Origin: Chthonobacter rhizosphaerae
Lineage (GTDB): Bacteria > Pseudomonadota > Alphaproteobacteria > Rhizobiales > Pleomorphomonadaceae
NCBI RefSeq assembly: GCF_013839525.1
Contig: NZ_JACDIS010000017.1
Location: 1-64,000, forward strand
Direction of reading: 5' to 3'
DNA: 64,000 nucleotides
Shown here: positions 52,754 to 63,834 of the stretch, piece by piece
Layout: the number at the start of each line of letters is the position of its first letter
Numbering within the stretch: the stretch's first letter is position 1
Program-made: the position numbers and the translations under genes
The notes under the pieces: model-generated
The model's database searches: none
Told to the model about the DNA's origin: nothing
What the model saw: only the letters and a program-made list of their open reading frames with translations

Positions 52754-52824
52754 GGGCTGATCAGACCGTCGTCGTTCTGAGCGGCGCGGGAAAGCAGAAC
52801 GAGCTGCATGTCGGTGAGCGGCAT
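52747..52824 (-). pseudogene. DUF3489 gene 5' remnant
   Basis: About 26 codons (LTDMQLVLLSRAAQNDDGLI) match the N-terminus of DUF3489 proteins, usually encoded just upstream of DUF2924 and a recombinase. It joins the DUF2924 remnant at about 52,750 in a different frame, so a deletion appears to have removed the parts between. Confidence 0.6.
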
Positions 52825-53229
52825 GGTGGACCTCAGGTGATGCGACGGCCTGTGCCGTCACCACCTGAAGCCCCGCTGCGGCGGGCAGCGAGGCGGGACT
52901 GTTGTCCCAGGCGGAAGTGCTCACGGCAGCATCACCGCTCTGGACGGGACGAAAGTCCAGTCCTTCTTGGGCGGACCGATGAAAGCCTGCGAGCGCCGGT
53001 GTGCATGCGAACCTGTCTCCGGAATGATGCAAACTGGTCTCTGGTGGGGCAGTCTTGAAAGGCTGGAAAACGCATCCATCCGGCTGGAGAAAAGCAGCCG
53101 AAGTAGCCCGGATCTTGCCCTTTGAGGTGGCCTAGAGAGAGTAGGACGAAATGGGGTATTTGGGCTAAGTGCCTGAACCGTTGGGCGTCTCTGCCGAGAA
53201 CGGAAAAGCGGCATATGGCGCGGAGTTTG
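52825..53229. other. Intergenic region between recombinase unit and tRNA
   Basis: About 405 bases without a supported gene. It contains the likely promoter of the DUF3489-DUF2924-recombinase remnant on the left side. I see no repeat, RNA gene or convincing promoter. Confidence 0.45.
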
Positions 53230-53305
53230 TGGTGGGCCCGGCAGGACTCGAACCTGCAACCAGACCGTTATGAGCGGTCGGCTCTAACCATTGAGCTACA
53301 GGCCC
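53230..53305 (-). tRNA. tRNA-Ile2 (CAU anticodon, lysidine-type)
   Basis: On the minus strand a complete 76-base tRNA: acceptor GGGCCTG pairing with CGGGCCC, discriminator A and encoded CCA, D-arm GCTCAATGGTTAGAGC, anticodon loop CTCATAA (CAU), T-arm CAGGTTCGAGTCCTG. CAU can belong to Met or to Ile2 tRNAs; the body resembles Ile2 tRNAs (GGTCTGGTTG variable region), whose wobble C is modified by TilS. Elongator tRNA-Met is the alternative. Confidence 0.85.
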
Positions 53306-53573
53306 ACCGATTCCCCGCGCGGGGGAACTCCGTCGCTTCCACCTATAGCCGACCGGGCGAGCGGTTCAAGCGGGGAGACGGCGGGTCGGGGTGGCGGGGA
53401 GGGGGCGGCGGTCGTTTCGGCTGGCGATTTGGGGTGGCGGTCTCTAGAAGAGGGGCGAGCCGCGCGTCGCGGCGGCGCTTGCCTCCATGGAGCGGAGACG
53501 CCCGTCACGGTCCGTCGCGGACCGGGAACGGGGCTTTGCCGCGGTGCCAGGGGGCGATTGAAGGAGGCCGGAC

Positions 53574-54800
53574 ATGAGCACGGGCGAAACGGCCGCGACC
53601 GCGTTGGCGGGCGGCGCGCCACCCGGCCGCGAACCCTTGTCGCGCTTCCTGCTGCCGGTGATCCTCCTCGTCTCCAGCCTGACCGTGATGGCGAGCGCCA
53701 CCATCGCGCCGTCGCTGCCGGGCCTCGTGGACCACTATCGCGACGTTGAGGGCGTCCAGACGCTGGTCCGCCTGGTGCTGACCATTCCCGGCCTCGCCAT
53801 CGCGGTGGCGGCGCCGTTCGCCGGCTGGCTGGCGGACCGGTTCGGGCGCAAGCGCATCATCATCGCGTCGATCGTGCTCTACATCCTGGCGGGCGGCGCC
53901 GGCCTCGTGCTCGACAGCCTGGGCGCCCTCATCCTGTCGCGCCTGGTGCTGGGGCTCGCCGTCGCCGGACTCCTGCCCACGTCGACGGCCCTCATCGCGG
54001 ACTTCTGGCACGGGCCGGCGCGCGACCGGGCGTTCGGCATCCAGGCCGCCTTCATGGCGGGCGGAGGCGTGGTCTTCCTGCCGCTCGGCGGCTTCCTGGC
54101 CGAGCTCAGCTGGCGGGGGCCGTTCTTCGTCTACGTGCTCCCGATCCTCCTTCTGCCGTTCGCCGTGTCGGTGCTGCGCGACGCGCCGCGCGGGGTCGCC
54201 TCGACCGACGCCGCGCTCGACGCCGGCCCGTTTCCGACCGGACTGACGGCGCTGGTGTCGCTGATCGCCTTCGTCGGCATGGCGCTCTTCTACACGCTGC
54301 CGGTGCAGCTGCCTTTCCTCCTGCGCGAGCTCGGCGAGCCGAGCCCGTGGCTCGCCGGGGCGGGTCTGGCGGTGAACACGGCGCTCTCGGCCATCGCGTC
54401 GCTGAACTTCCGGCGCGTGCGGGCGGCCTTCGGGCCGCAGGCCATCCTGGTCGGCGCCTTCGTGATGATCGGCATCGGCTTCGTCGTGGTGGCGAGCGCC
54501 GACTCCCTGCCGATGGCGATCCTCGGCCTCGTGTTCTGCGGCCCCGGCCTCGGGCTGATGTTCCCGTCGAACTCCACCTGGCTGATGGCGCAGGTTCCGG
54601 CGCGGTTCCGCGGACGGGCGACGGGCGCCATGACGACGGCGGTCTTCATCGGCCAGTTCGTGTCGCCGCTCGGCTCCCAACCGATCGCCGACGCGGTCGG
54701 GCTGTCCGGCATGTTCATGGTCGGGGCGTTCATCTCGTTCGGCTTCTCGGCGCTGCTCCTCGTCGGCCACCTGCTCGAGCGCGGGCGCGGCCGTTCCTGA
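53574..54800 (+). CDS. MFS transporter
   Basis: A 408-residue protein with ~12 hydrophobic segments. It has the MFS loop 2-3 motif GWLADRFGRKR. The ligand is not readable; the layout is that of drug/proton antiporters (Bcr/CflA or DHA type). An in-frame ATG at 53574 follows GGAGG. Alone in orientation with the SIMPL gene 61 bases downstream. Confidence 0.83.
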   Translation: MSTGETAATALAGGAPPGREPLSRFLLPVILLVSSLTVMASATIAPSLPGLVDHYRDVEGVQTLVRLVLTIPGLAIAVAAPFAGWLADRFGRKRIIIASIVLYILAGGAGLVLDSLGALILSRLVLGLAVAGLLPTSTALIADFWHGPARDRAFGIQAAFMAGGGVVFLPLGGFLAELSWRGPFFVYVLPILLLPFAVSVLRDAPRGVASTDAALDAGPFPTGLTALVSLIAFVGMALFYTLPVQLPFLLRELGEPSPWLAGAGLAVNTALSAIASLNFRRVRAAFGPQAILVGAFVMIGIGFVVVASADSLPMAILGLVFCGPGLGLMFPSNSTWLMAQVPARFRGRATGAMTTAVFIGQFVSPLGSQPIADAVGLSGMFMVGAFISFGFSALLLVGHLLERGRGRS

Positions 54801-54861
54801 AAAGCGCCCCAATCCGGTGCGAGCCCTCTGCCGTCGTCTGTTCGGCAGGGAAGGAAACCCC

Positions 54862-55593
54862 ATGCTCGCTGTCTCCCGCGTCGTCGCCCTCGCGTGTCTC
54901 CTCGCGGCGGCCCCTGCCGCCGCCGCGGAGGACCGCGGCCCGCCGACCCTGACCGTCACCGCCGAAGGCGTGGTGACCGCGACGCCCGACACCGCGATCG
55001 TCTCCGCCGGGGTCGTCACCGAGGCGCCCGAGGCCGGGGCGGCGCTTTCGGCCAACAACGAGGCGATGCGCAGGCTGATCGACGCCGTGAAGGCGGCGGG
55101 CGTCGCCGACCGGGACGTCGGCACGTCCGGCTTCTCGATCGATCCGGTGATGGTCTATCCACAGCCGAAGGAGGACGGCACCCAGGATCCGCCGCGCATC
55201 ACCGGCTACCGGGTCGGCAACCAGGTCACCGTCAGGATCCGCGAGATCGCCAAGGCCGGCGACCTCCTCGACCAGGTGGTGCGGATCGGCGCCAACAACG
55301 TGCAGGGCGTCCGCTTCACCGTGGACGACGACGAGGCGCTTCTCGACCGGGCGCGGGCGGAGGCCATGAGGACGGCGCTCAAGCGGGCGAAGGTCTACGG
55401 CGAGGCCGGCGGGTTCGGGATCGGCCGGATCGTCAGCGTCAGCGAGACCGGCGGCGTCATGCCGTTCGCCGAGCAGTTCCAGCCGCGCGTCGCCATGGCG
55501 GCCAAGGCGGCCGACAGCGTGCCGATCGCGGTCGGCGAGCAGGAGATCCGCGCCGGCGTGTCGGTGACCTTCGAGATCACGCCGAGTCCCTGA
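54862..55593 (+). CDS. SIMPL-domain (DUF541) secreted protein
   Basis: A 243-residue periplasmic protein with a signal peptide (ends AAAAED) and a SIMPL/DUF541 domain: TVTAEGVVTATPDTAIVSAGV and ITGYRVGNQVTVRIRE. The family is linked to oxidative-stress defence and surface proteins, but its chemistry is not established. The ATG at 54862 follows AAGGAA. It converges with the nitrilase gene (24 bases between). Confidence 0.85.
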   Translation: MLAVSRVVALACLLAAAPAAAAEDRGPPTLTVTAEGVVTATPDTAIVSAGVVTEAPEAGAALSANNEAMRRLIDAVKAAGVADRDVGTSGFSIDPVMVYPQPKEDGTQDPPRITGYRVGNQVTVRIREIAKAGDLLDQVVRIGANNVQGVRFTVDDDEALLDRARAEAMRTALKRAKVYGEAGGFGIGRIVSVSETGGVMPFAEQFQPRVAMAAKAADSVPIAVGEQEIRAGVSVTFEITPSP

Positions 55594-55616
55594 CCGGCGC
55601 GGCGCCGCCGCCCCGG

Positions 55617-56543
55617 TCAGGAGGCCAGCGTCACGGTGCTCCGGCCGTCCGGCGTGAGGTCCACGGTCTCGGCCAGCGGGGCGGTGACCACGCCCTGCTC
55701 GGCCCAGTGCCGGAAGTTGAGAACGTCGCCGTCCGCCCGGACGGCGGCCACCTTGTCGAGGTCCACGTCGCCCATCACCCAGGACGGCACGTCGTAGGTG
55801 CCGATCGCCACCACGCCGTCGTCCGGGAAGCCCCGGTCGGGCGGGCCGTAGATGGCGGCCGCGCCGTGATTGTCCGTCACCGCCGGCGACCAGGGCGCCG
55901 CCCCCACGGTGGGGGCGTGGACCACGTAGCACTGGTTCTCCACGGCGCGGGCGGCGCTGCCGTTGCGCACGCGCCAGTAGCCCTTCACCGTTTCCGTGCA
56001 GGACGGGGCGAGGATGATCTCCGCGCCCGCCTCCGCCTGGGCGCGGGCGATCAGCGGAAACTCCACGTCGTAGCAGATGGACACCCCGATCACCCCGATC
56101 GTGGTGCGGAAGACGGTGATCGGCCCGCCGGCGACGATGCCCCAGGTGTCCCGCTCGAAGCGGGTCATCATGATCTTCTCCTGCCGGCCGGTCTTGCCGC
56201 AGGGCGCGAACAGGCGCGCCACGTTGCGGAACAGGCCGTCGCCGCCCTGGATGGGCGCGCTCGCGGCCAGGATGTGCACGTCGTGCCGGCGGGCGAGCGA
56301 CTGGTGCAGGGAATCGATCTCCGGCATCAGCCGGTCGAGGGCCTCGATGCTGGCGCGAAGGTCCGAGGCGCGATCGCCGGAGAGGGCGGTGAGCTCGACG
56401 GCGCCATATTCGGGGAAGACCAGGAGCTTGGCCCCCTCGGACGCGGCCCTGTCCACCCAGTCGGCGATCTTCGCCTCGTAGGCGTCGAGATTGGACAGGC
56501 GGTCGATGGGATACTGGGCGGCCGCGACCTTGTAGTGTCTCAT
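55617..56543 (-). CDS. Nitrilase-family carbon-nitrogen hydrolase
   Basis: A 308-residue cytoplasmic amidohydrolase. The catalytic triad is clear: Glu45 in FPEYGAVEL, Lys123 in EKIMMTRFE and Cys157 in ICYDVEFP. The ATG at 56543 follows GGGAG. It hydrolyses an amide or nitrile, but the substrate is unknown; the FPE/ICYD pattern is that of the amidase branch rather than true nitrilases. It follows the SnoaL-like gene on the same strand. Confidence 0.85.
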   Translation of the reverse strand: MRHYKVAAAQYPIDRLSNLDAYEAKIADWVDRAASEGAKLLVFPEYGAVELTALSGDRASDLRASIEALDRLMPEIDSLHQSLARRHDVHILAASAPIQGGDGLFRNVARLFAPCGKTGRQEKIMMTRFERDTWGIVAGGPITVFRTTIGVIGVSICYDVEFPLIARAQAEAGAEIILAPSCTETVKGYWRVRNGSAARAVENQCYVVHAPTVGAAPWSPAVTDNHGAAAIYGPPDRGFPDDGVVAIGTYDVPSWVMGDVDLDKVAAVRADGDVLNFRHWAEQGVVTAPLAETVDLTPDGRSTVTLAS

Positions 56544-56616
56544 GGGTGCTCTCCCTCGCAGGCCCCTTGCAACCAGCGCCTCCACCCGATGTTCCGGAGG
56601 CGCCGGCCGTCCGCCG

Positions 56617-57027
56617 TCAACGTGCGACCTGCTCGATCCAGTCGTCCAGGTCGTAGTAGGTGGTCATCCGGCTGATCCGGCCGTTCTCCACCTCGAAGAA
56701 GCTGCCGGCCCGGACCGAATAGGTCTGCCCGTTCGCCGGCGGCAGGTTGTCGTCGGTCTCCAGGTAGGTGCCGGACACCGTGTATTCCGCCGCCGCGTGC
56801 AGGCCGTCCCCGGCGGTGAGGAGGACCACGTCGGTCATCCGCTCGCGGTAGCAGCGCGCCATGTGGATGAGGTAGGTCTCGAACTTCTCCCGGCCGACAC
56901 GCCGCCCGCCCTGGTTGACGTCGAGGACGACGTCGTCGGACACGCAGGCGAGCATGCCGGCGATGGAGCCCTCGTTGAAGGCGGCGATGTAGCGGTCGAT
57001 CAGGGATCGGATGGCGGCGTCGTCCAT
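56617..57027 (-). CDS. SnoaL-like / NTF2-fold protein
   Basis: A 136-residue protein. Pattern: [57 protein letters not shown], matching the NTF2-like SnoaL/ketosteroid-isomerase fold. It may bind or isomerise a small molecule, or act as a partner for the nitrilase encoded next. Function not specific. Confidence 0.75.
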   Translation of the reverse strand: MDDAAIRSLIDRYIAAFNEGSIAGMLACVSDDVVLDVNQGGRRVGREKFETYLIHMARCYRERMTDVVLLTAGDGLHAAAEYTVSGTYLETDDNLPPANGQTYSVRAGSFFEVENGRISRMTTYYDLDDWIEQVAR

Positions 57028-57111
57028 GGCGGGTCTCCTGTGGCGGCGTCGGCGGAACGGGCGGGAGGCGGCTCTCGGGGCGGCCGGGAGGCCGCAGCCC
57101 CGGCGCGCCGG

Positions 57112-57537
57112 TCAGACGGGCCGCAGCGGCGCCTCGAGCGGGGGCGGAACGGGCCGCGGCCGGCCCTCGTCGTCGATCGCCACGAAGGTGAAGGTGGCGG
57201 CCGTGACCTTCTCCCGCACGTTGGTGCGAAACCGGCGAGCCCAGGCCTCGATGCGGATCTTCATGGACGTGCGGCCGACCGAGTCCACCGAGGTGTAGAC
57301 GCAGAGGACGTCGCCCACCTTCACCGGCCGGAAGAAGGTCATGCCGTCCACCGCGATGGTCACCACCCGGCCCTGGGCGCGCTCCACCCCGGCGATGCCG
57401 CCGGCCTGGTCCATCTGGCTCATCACCCAGCCGCCGAAGATGTCGCCGTTCGCGTTGGTGTCCGCCGGCATGGCGATGGTCCGGACGGTGAGGTCGCCGT
57501 ACGGCTGCTCGGCGACGGGCATGGTGTGATCGGACAT
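57112..57537 (-). CDS. YciA-type acyl-CoA thioesterase
   Basis: A 141-residue hotdog-fold thioesterase. The block [18 protein letters not shown] carries the Asn/Asp of YciA-like enzymes, and [16 protein letters not shown] and ATFTFVAID follow. It hydrolyses acyl-CoA to free acid and CoA in the cytoplasm, probably for general CoA balance. The ATG at 57537 follows a weak ribosome site. Confidence 0.88.
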   Translation of the reverse strand: MSDHTMPVAEQPYGDLTVRTIAMPADTNANGDIFGGWVMSQMDQAGGIAGVERAQGRVVTIAVDGMTFFRPVKVGDVLCVYTSVDSVGRTSMKIRIEAWARRFRTNVREKVTAATFTFVAIDDEGRPRPVPPPLEAPLRPV

Positions 57538-57710
57538 GGAGGCTCGGCTCTGGCGGCGGCCGACGGTCAGGCCCGGGCGGGGGCGCCGGAAGCGGGACGG
57601 TCGGCGGCGGCGGTGACGGCAAGCGGGTTCATGGGCAGCACGATAGCACGGCTCGGGCGGGGCCGGGAGGCGGACGCCGGCGCCACGCCCCGGACCCGCG
57701 CCGGCCGACC

Positions 57711-57989
57711 TCAGCCGAACAGCCTGTCGCCCTGCTCGTCGATGATCTGGCGGGCCTTGCGGAACGTCATCTCCACCGCCTCGTCCTTGGCGGCCGACCG
57801 GTCGGCCCGGTTGAACACGTGTTCGCGCGCGGCGCCGTCCACGGTCTTCGTGATCAGCCCGCAGACGCGCCACTGGCCGCCCTCGGACGCCGGCGTGGCC
57901 GTGATGGTGAAGCCCTTGTGCTCCTGGGTGGGAGCGGCAGGCTCCTGCGCGGCCGCGCCGCCGCCGAACAGCTTCTTCAGGAAGGACAT
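57711..57989 (-). CDS. HlyU-family protein
   Basis: A 92-residue protein with a GGAGGT site. The N-terminal FLKKLFGGG and the body [33 protein letters not shown] match the HlyU family (PF10115 type). HlyU was named as a transcriptional activator of haemolysin in Vibrio; the alphaproteobacterial members have no proven role. Confidence 0.8.
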   Translation of the reverse strand: MSFLKKLFGGGAAAQEPAAPTQEHKGFTITATPASEGGQWRVCGLITKTVDGAAREHVFNRADRSAAKDEAVEMTFRKARQIIDEQGDRLFG

Positions 57990-58078
57990 CGCACCTCCAG
58001 ACCATGACACGCGCCGGACACCGGCGGCTCGATCGGCAGAGCATAGAAGAGGTCGGCCGGGGAGGCGAGGGGAGGGCG

Positions 58079-58303
58079 ATGGATCCGACCGCGAGGCACG
58101 GACGCGGTCCGAGGAGGCCACCGGACCGGGCATGCGAGAGGGTGGCGCAAGCGGCCGCAGAACGATGTTGCCGTCCTGTGGGGGCGACACAGGATCCAGC
58201 CGGCGTCGTGGTCTCCGAAGTCTGCAACTGGCTGCCGGAGGCGGAGGCCGCCGAGCTGCGGGCTGCTTTCGCGGCCGAACTCGCGCGGCTGGGCTTGGCC
58301 TGA
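58079..58303 (+). CDS. Possible small ORF, unknown
   Basis: A 74-codon frame starting ATG 58079. Only the C-terminal ~32 residues ([20 protein letters not shown]) look protein-like; the N-terminal part is Arg-rich and low in confidence. It may be a chance frame in the gap between the HlyU-like gene and rpoD. Included with low confidence. Confidence 0.25.
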   Translation: MDPTARHGRGPRRPPDRACERVAQAAAERCCRPVGATQDPAGVVVSEVCNWLPEAEAAELRAAFAAELARLGLA

Positions 58304-58320
58304 GCCCATCCGGACGCGAC

Positions 58321-58352
58321 AAGGCCGCCCGCGATGGCTCGGGGGCGGCCTT
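58321..58352 (-). terminator. rpoD terminator hairpin
   Basis: A perfect 10-base stem AAGGCCGCCC / GGGCGGCCTT with a 12-base loop, 25 bases after the rpoD stop on the same strand. No U-run is present. Position and stability suggest a transcription end for the dnaG-rpoD unit. Confidence 0.6.
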
Positions 58353-58376
58353 GGTCGTTCGCGATGCCGTCCCGGC

Positions 58377-60359
<1,983 letters not shown>

Positions 60360-60890
60360 GGTGTTCTCCGCGGTCCGCCGCCGGCCTGCCGCCGTCAGCC
60401 TCATTGTGGCCGGAGCCCGACGCTGAGGGCGCGCCGTGCCGAACCGACCTGTCCTGTCCACATGTGCCGTCCCGACCGAACGTCCGTCGGACAGGATGGG
60501 TCCGGCCTGACCTTCCAGTGTGGGATCAAGCCCTTAAATCGCCCCTAACCATTCCGCCGGGGAGGTCCGGCCCGATGGACGGCCCCGATCCCGACGGCGG
60601 CCTGCCGCCTCGCCGCATCCGGCCGCCAGTCCCGAAAATGCCGGACTTCGCGCCACCCGAGCGGATACGATCATACGCCCCGGAAACCGGAGAGTTCCGA
60701 CCGGACTGCTGTATGTAGCGAGCGCGAGAGAATCTGCAAGTGCGATTCGTTGGCGAAATTCGGCGGATTACCGCCCCGCCGCCGCCGCCGGGGTGATCCG
60801 GGCCGGGCGCGGGGAAGGGGCGCCGGGCCCGTCTCCACAGGATTTCCACCGGATACGCGGCCGTCGTCCCCCGGACGGATTCAGACGGAT
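60360..60890. other. Intergenic region between dnaG and rpoD
   Basis: About 531 bases. It should contain the rpoD promoter(s), as both genes read leftward. A TATGAT-like element occurs on the minus strand near 60670, but without a convincing -35 partner. Open frames across it are shadows of dnaG or have no family. Confidence 0.5.
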
Positions 60891-62849
60891 TCACTTGAAG
60901 AGGACCGGGGTGGCCGAATTGGAGCCGGTGGTCGCCTGGCGGATCGCCTTCGCCTCCTCGGCGAGTTCCTGCTCGCGCCGCGCCAGTTCCTCGCGCCGGC
61001 GGTTCAGCTCGCGGGAGAGTTCGAACAGGCGCGCCATGGCGCTCTCGTCGGTGTCCGCCCCCACGTCGTCCATGTCGTGCTCGATGTCGGCCGCGAGCGA
61101 GCGGATGGACAGGCGTTCCAGCATGGACTCGAAGCAGTTCTCCACGAAGCGCTGGCTCGGGTGGAATTTCAAGATCGGCATGCGCTCGCGCAGCCTGTGG
61201 CCGCGGGGCAGCACGGCGCCGAAGTCGGTGCGGGTCTCGTCGCCGTGCACCTCGTTGAGGACGAAGTAGAAGCGGCCGTCGAGCCCCTCGTAGAAGCTCG
61301 CCACCGAGGCGGCGTCGAGATCCACCGCGATCCGGTAGAGCGCCCGCTTGAAGTCCTCCAGGGCCTTCACCTTGAACTCGGTCACGGCGAGCCGCTCGAT
61401 GTTGGCCTCGTAGAGGTCTGGATATTCCACGCAGAGCCCGAGCAGGATCCGTTCGACGGACGCGAGCTCCGTGTCGTCGAGCGGCTGCACGTCGGCGGCG
61501 TTGGCGCCGGGGCTTTCCTTCGCTCCGCCGCGCGGACCCTGTCCGCCGCGGCTCTTGCGGTCGTGCGCCCAGAACAGCTCCGACAGCTTCACCCGCAGCG
61601 CGAGGCGGTAGCGCCGGGCCACCCGGTCGTCGCGGATCTGGCGGACGAGCTCCTCGATCCGGGCCTCCAGCGCCGCCTTGCGCTCCGGCGTGTCGATCCG
61701 GGCGACCGCCACCTCTCGGTCCCACAGCACCTCGGAGAGGGGGCGGGCCTTGGCGAGTTCGGCGAGGAAGCCGTCGGCGCCGGACGCCTTGATCAGGTCG
61801 TCCGGGTCCTGTCCGTCGGGCAGGAAGCAGAAGTTGAAAGACTGGCCGGACTTCAGAAGCGGCAGGATGCGGTCGATCGCCCGGTGGGCGGCGCCGACGC
61901 CGGCCTTGTCGCCGTCGAAGCAGATCACCGGTTCCGGGGCGAAGCGCCACAACCGGGCGATGTGGTCCTCCGTGAAGGCGGTGCCGAGGGCGGCCACCAC
62001 GTTGCGGATGCCGGCCTGGTGCACGGCGATCGCGTCCATGTAGCCTTCGGTCACGATCATGGTGCCGGACTTGTGCGCCGCCTCCCTGGCCCGGTGCACG
62101 TTGAACAGCATGGTGCCCTTGTTGAACACCGGGGTCTCCGGCGAATTCAGGTACTTCGGCTGGCCGTCCGGATCGAGCACGCGGCCGCCGAAGGCGACCA
62201 CGCGGCAGCGCTCGTCGTGGATCGGGATCACGACCCGGCCGCGGAAATAGTCGTAGGTCGAGCGCCCGTCCTCCGGCTTGCGCAGCAGGCCCGCCGTGAC
62301 GGCGGTGTCCTCGGTGACGCCGTTCTGGAGGAGGTGACGCTTCAGGGCGTCGCGGTCGTCCGGCGCATAGCCGAGGCGGAACTCCGCCACCGTCTTCGGC
62401 GTGAGGCCGCGGCGGGTCAGATAGTCCCGGGCCGGCTTGCCTTCGGGCGCGCGCAGCTTGGCCTCGAAGAACTTGGCGGCGATTTCCACCGCGCCGACGA
62501 TGTCGACGCGGAACGCCTCCCGCTCGCGCTCCCGCGGGTCGGGCTTCGGCAGGCTCACGCCGGCGGTCTCCGCCAGGCGCTCCACCGCCTCCGGGAAGGA
62601 CAGGCCCTCCGTCTCGGTGACGAACTTGAAGTGGTCGCCGGAGGCGCCGCAGCCGAAGCAGTGGTAGATGCCCCGCCGGTCGTCGCAGTGGAAGGACGGG
62701 CTCTTCTCCTGGTGGAACGGGCAGCAGGCCCACCAGTCGCCGCGGGCCGGCTGGGTCTTGCGCTTGTCCCAGGTCACCTTGCGGGCGACCACGGCCGAGA
62801 TCGGCAGGCGGTTGCGGATGTCGTCGAGAACGGAACTGGAGAAGCGCAT
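60891..62849 (-). CDS. dnaG: DNA primase
   Basis: A 652-residue primase that makes RNA primers for DnaE at the replication fork. The CHC2 zinc finger is intact (Cys43, His46, Cys64, Cys67 in CPFH and CFGC). The Toprim core carries TEGYMDAIA and DGDKAG, the acidic residues that bind Mg2+. A C-terminal helicase-binding domain follows (PILKFHPSQRFVENCFESML). Length is normal. It begins at the ATG 62849, next to the amidoligase gene (37 bases). Confidence 0.95.
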   Translation of the reverse strand: MRFSSSVLDDIRNRLPISAVVARKVTWDKRKTQPARGDWWACCPFHQEKSPSFHCDDRRGIYHCFGCGASGDHFKFVTETEGLSFPEAVERLAETAGVSLPKPDPREREREAFRVDIVGAVEIAAKFFEAKLRAPEGKPARDYLTRRGLTPKTVAEFRLGYAPDDRDALKRHLLQNGVTEDTAVTAGLLRKPEDGRSTYDYFRGRVVIPIHDERCRVVAFGGRVLDPDGQPKYLNSPETPVFNKGTMLFNVHRAREAAHKSGTMIVTEGYMDAIAVHQAGIRNVVAALGTAFTEDHIARLWRFAPEPVICFDGDKAGVGAAHRAIDRILPLLKSGQSFNFCFLPDGQDPDDLIKASGADGFLAELAKARPLSEVLWDREVAVARIDTPERKAALEARIEELVRQIRDDRVARRYRLALRVKLSELFWAHDRKSRGGQGPRGGAKESPGANAADVQPLDDTELASVERILLGLCVEYPDLYEANIERLAVTEFKVKALEDFKRALYRIAVDLDAASVASFYEGLDGRFYFVLNEVHGDETRTDFGAVLPRGHRLRERMPILKFHPSQRFVENCFESMLERLSIRSLAADIEHDMDDVGADTDESAMARLFELSRELNRRREELARREQELAEEAKAIRQATTGSNSATPVLFK

Positions 62850-62886
62850 GGTGCGACCCTATCGGATCCGGCCGCGGGGAGAAAGG

Positions 62887-63834
62887 TCAGGACCCCGACA
62901 GGCCCCGCGCGAGGGCCAGCCGGACGGGGTCGTGGGCGAGGGCGCGCGCCATCTGGTCAGGGTCCGTGGCGAGCCGCTCCACCGCCACCCACCGGTTCCA
63001 GGCCGGAGCGATCGACCAGCCGGGCTCCCCGACCGCCGCCGCCGGCAGCCGGTAGTGCAGAACCGGCCGGCGGCCTATCTTCTCGTTCGGCAGGGCGGAC
63101 CGGACCCGCGCCTCGTCGAACACCAGGAGGAGGGGCAGGAGATCGAGATCGCGCCGCCTCGTGGGGTTGTGGCGGATGTAGTCGGCGATGAAGCCGGCGG
63201 TGTCCGGCCGATAGGCGGGGTCGAGCACCAAGGCCGCATAGGCGTCCGGAAACGCCGGCCGCGGGTCGAATCGGCCGGCCGGTCCCGCGGACGCCCGCAG
63301 GGGCTCGGAGAGGATCAGGAAGGCGCGCAGGAAGGAGAGGGCGGTGTCGGTGTCCACCTTCGGCGGGTCCACGTTGAAGTGGAGCCCGAACGAGGCCGGG
63401 CCGACAGGCGCCGCGCCAGCCCGGGCGAGGCTGCCGACCGCGCGGTCGATGTCGGCGAGGTCCGCGAAGGGGCGCGGCGAGGCCACCAGCTCGCGCGGCA
63501 CCACCAGCGACGCCAGATTGCCGACCAGCCGCGCGACGGTCGGCGACAGCCGGCCCTGGGGTGTGCCCTCGTGGCGGGCCGGATGGGTGATCCGCAGGTC
63601 GAGCTCGACGAGGAGGTCCCCGACCGCCGAGCCGACGAGCCGGAACGCGTGGGCGTCCTCCTCGACGATCGCGCCGCCGAGATCGGCCTTCAGCGCCTCG
63701 GCGGCCCCGGCGGCGGACAGGCGGCCGAACTCCACCTCCACGCCCACGCGGCGAAGCCGACCCTCCGCGTCGCGGGTGACGGGCGGCATGGCATAGACGG
63801 GGTGCAGTTCGATCTCGGATGTATGGATGGTCAT
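62887..63834 (-). CDS. Amidoligase-family protein
   Basis: A 315-residue protein of the COOH-NH2 ligase (amidoligase, PF12224-like) family, a glutamine-synthetase-related fold. Short motifs: GVEVEFG near residue 35, FGLHFNVD near the middle and the RPVLHYRLP tail. Such enzymes join amino acids or amines to carboxylates with ATP and usually sit beside a GATase-type amidotransferase; here the next gene upstream is outside the window. I choose ATG 63834 (MTIHTSE). Confidence 0.75.
   Translation of the reverse strand: MTIHTSEIELHPVYAMPPVTRDAEGRLRRVGVEVEFGRLSAAGAAEALKADLGGAIVEEDAHAFRLVGSAVGDLLVELDLRITHPARHEGTPQGRLSPTVARLVGNLASLVVPRELVASPRPFADLADIDRAVGSLARAGAAPVGPASFGLHFNVDPPKVDTDTALSFLRAFLILSEPLRASAGPAGRFDPRPAFPDAYAALVLDPAYRPDTAGFIADYIRHNPTRRRDLDLLPLLLVFDEARVRSALPNEKIGRRPVLHYRLPAAAVGEPGWSIAPAWNRWVAVERLATDPDQMARALAHDPVRLALARGLSGS

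Noticed and set aside
53574-55124. Leftward 539-codon frame over the MFS and SIMPL genes
   Set aside because: Arg/Glu/His/Asp-rich shadow; both plus-strand genes have clear signal or membrane features.
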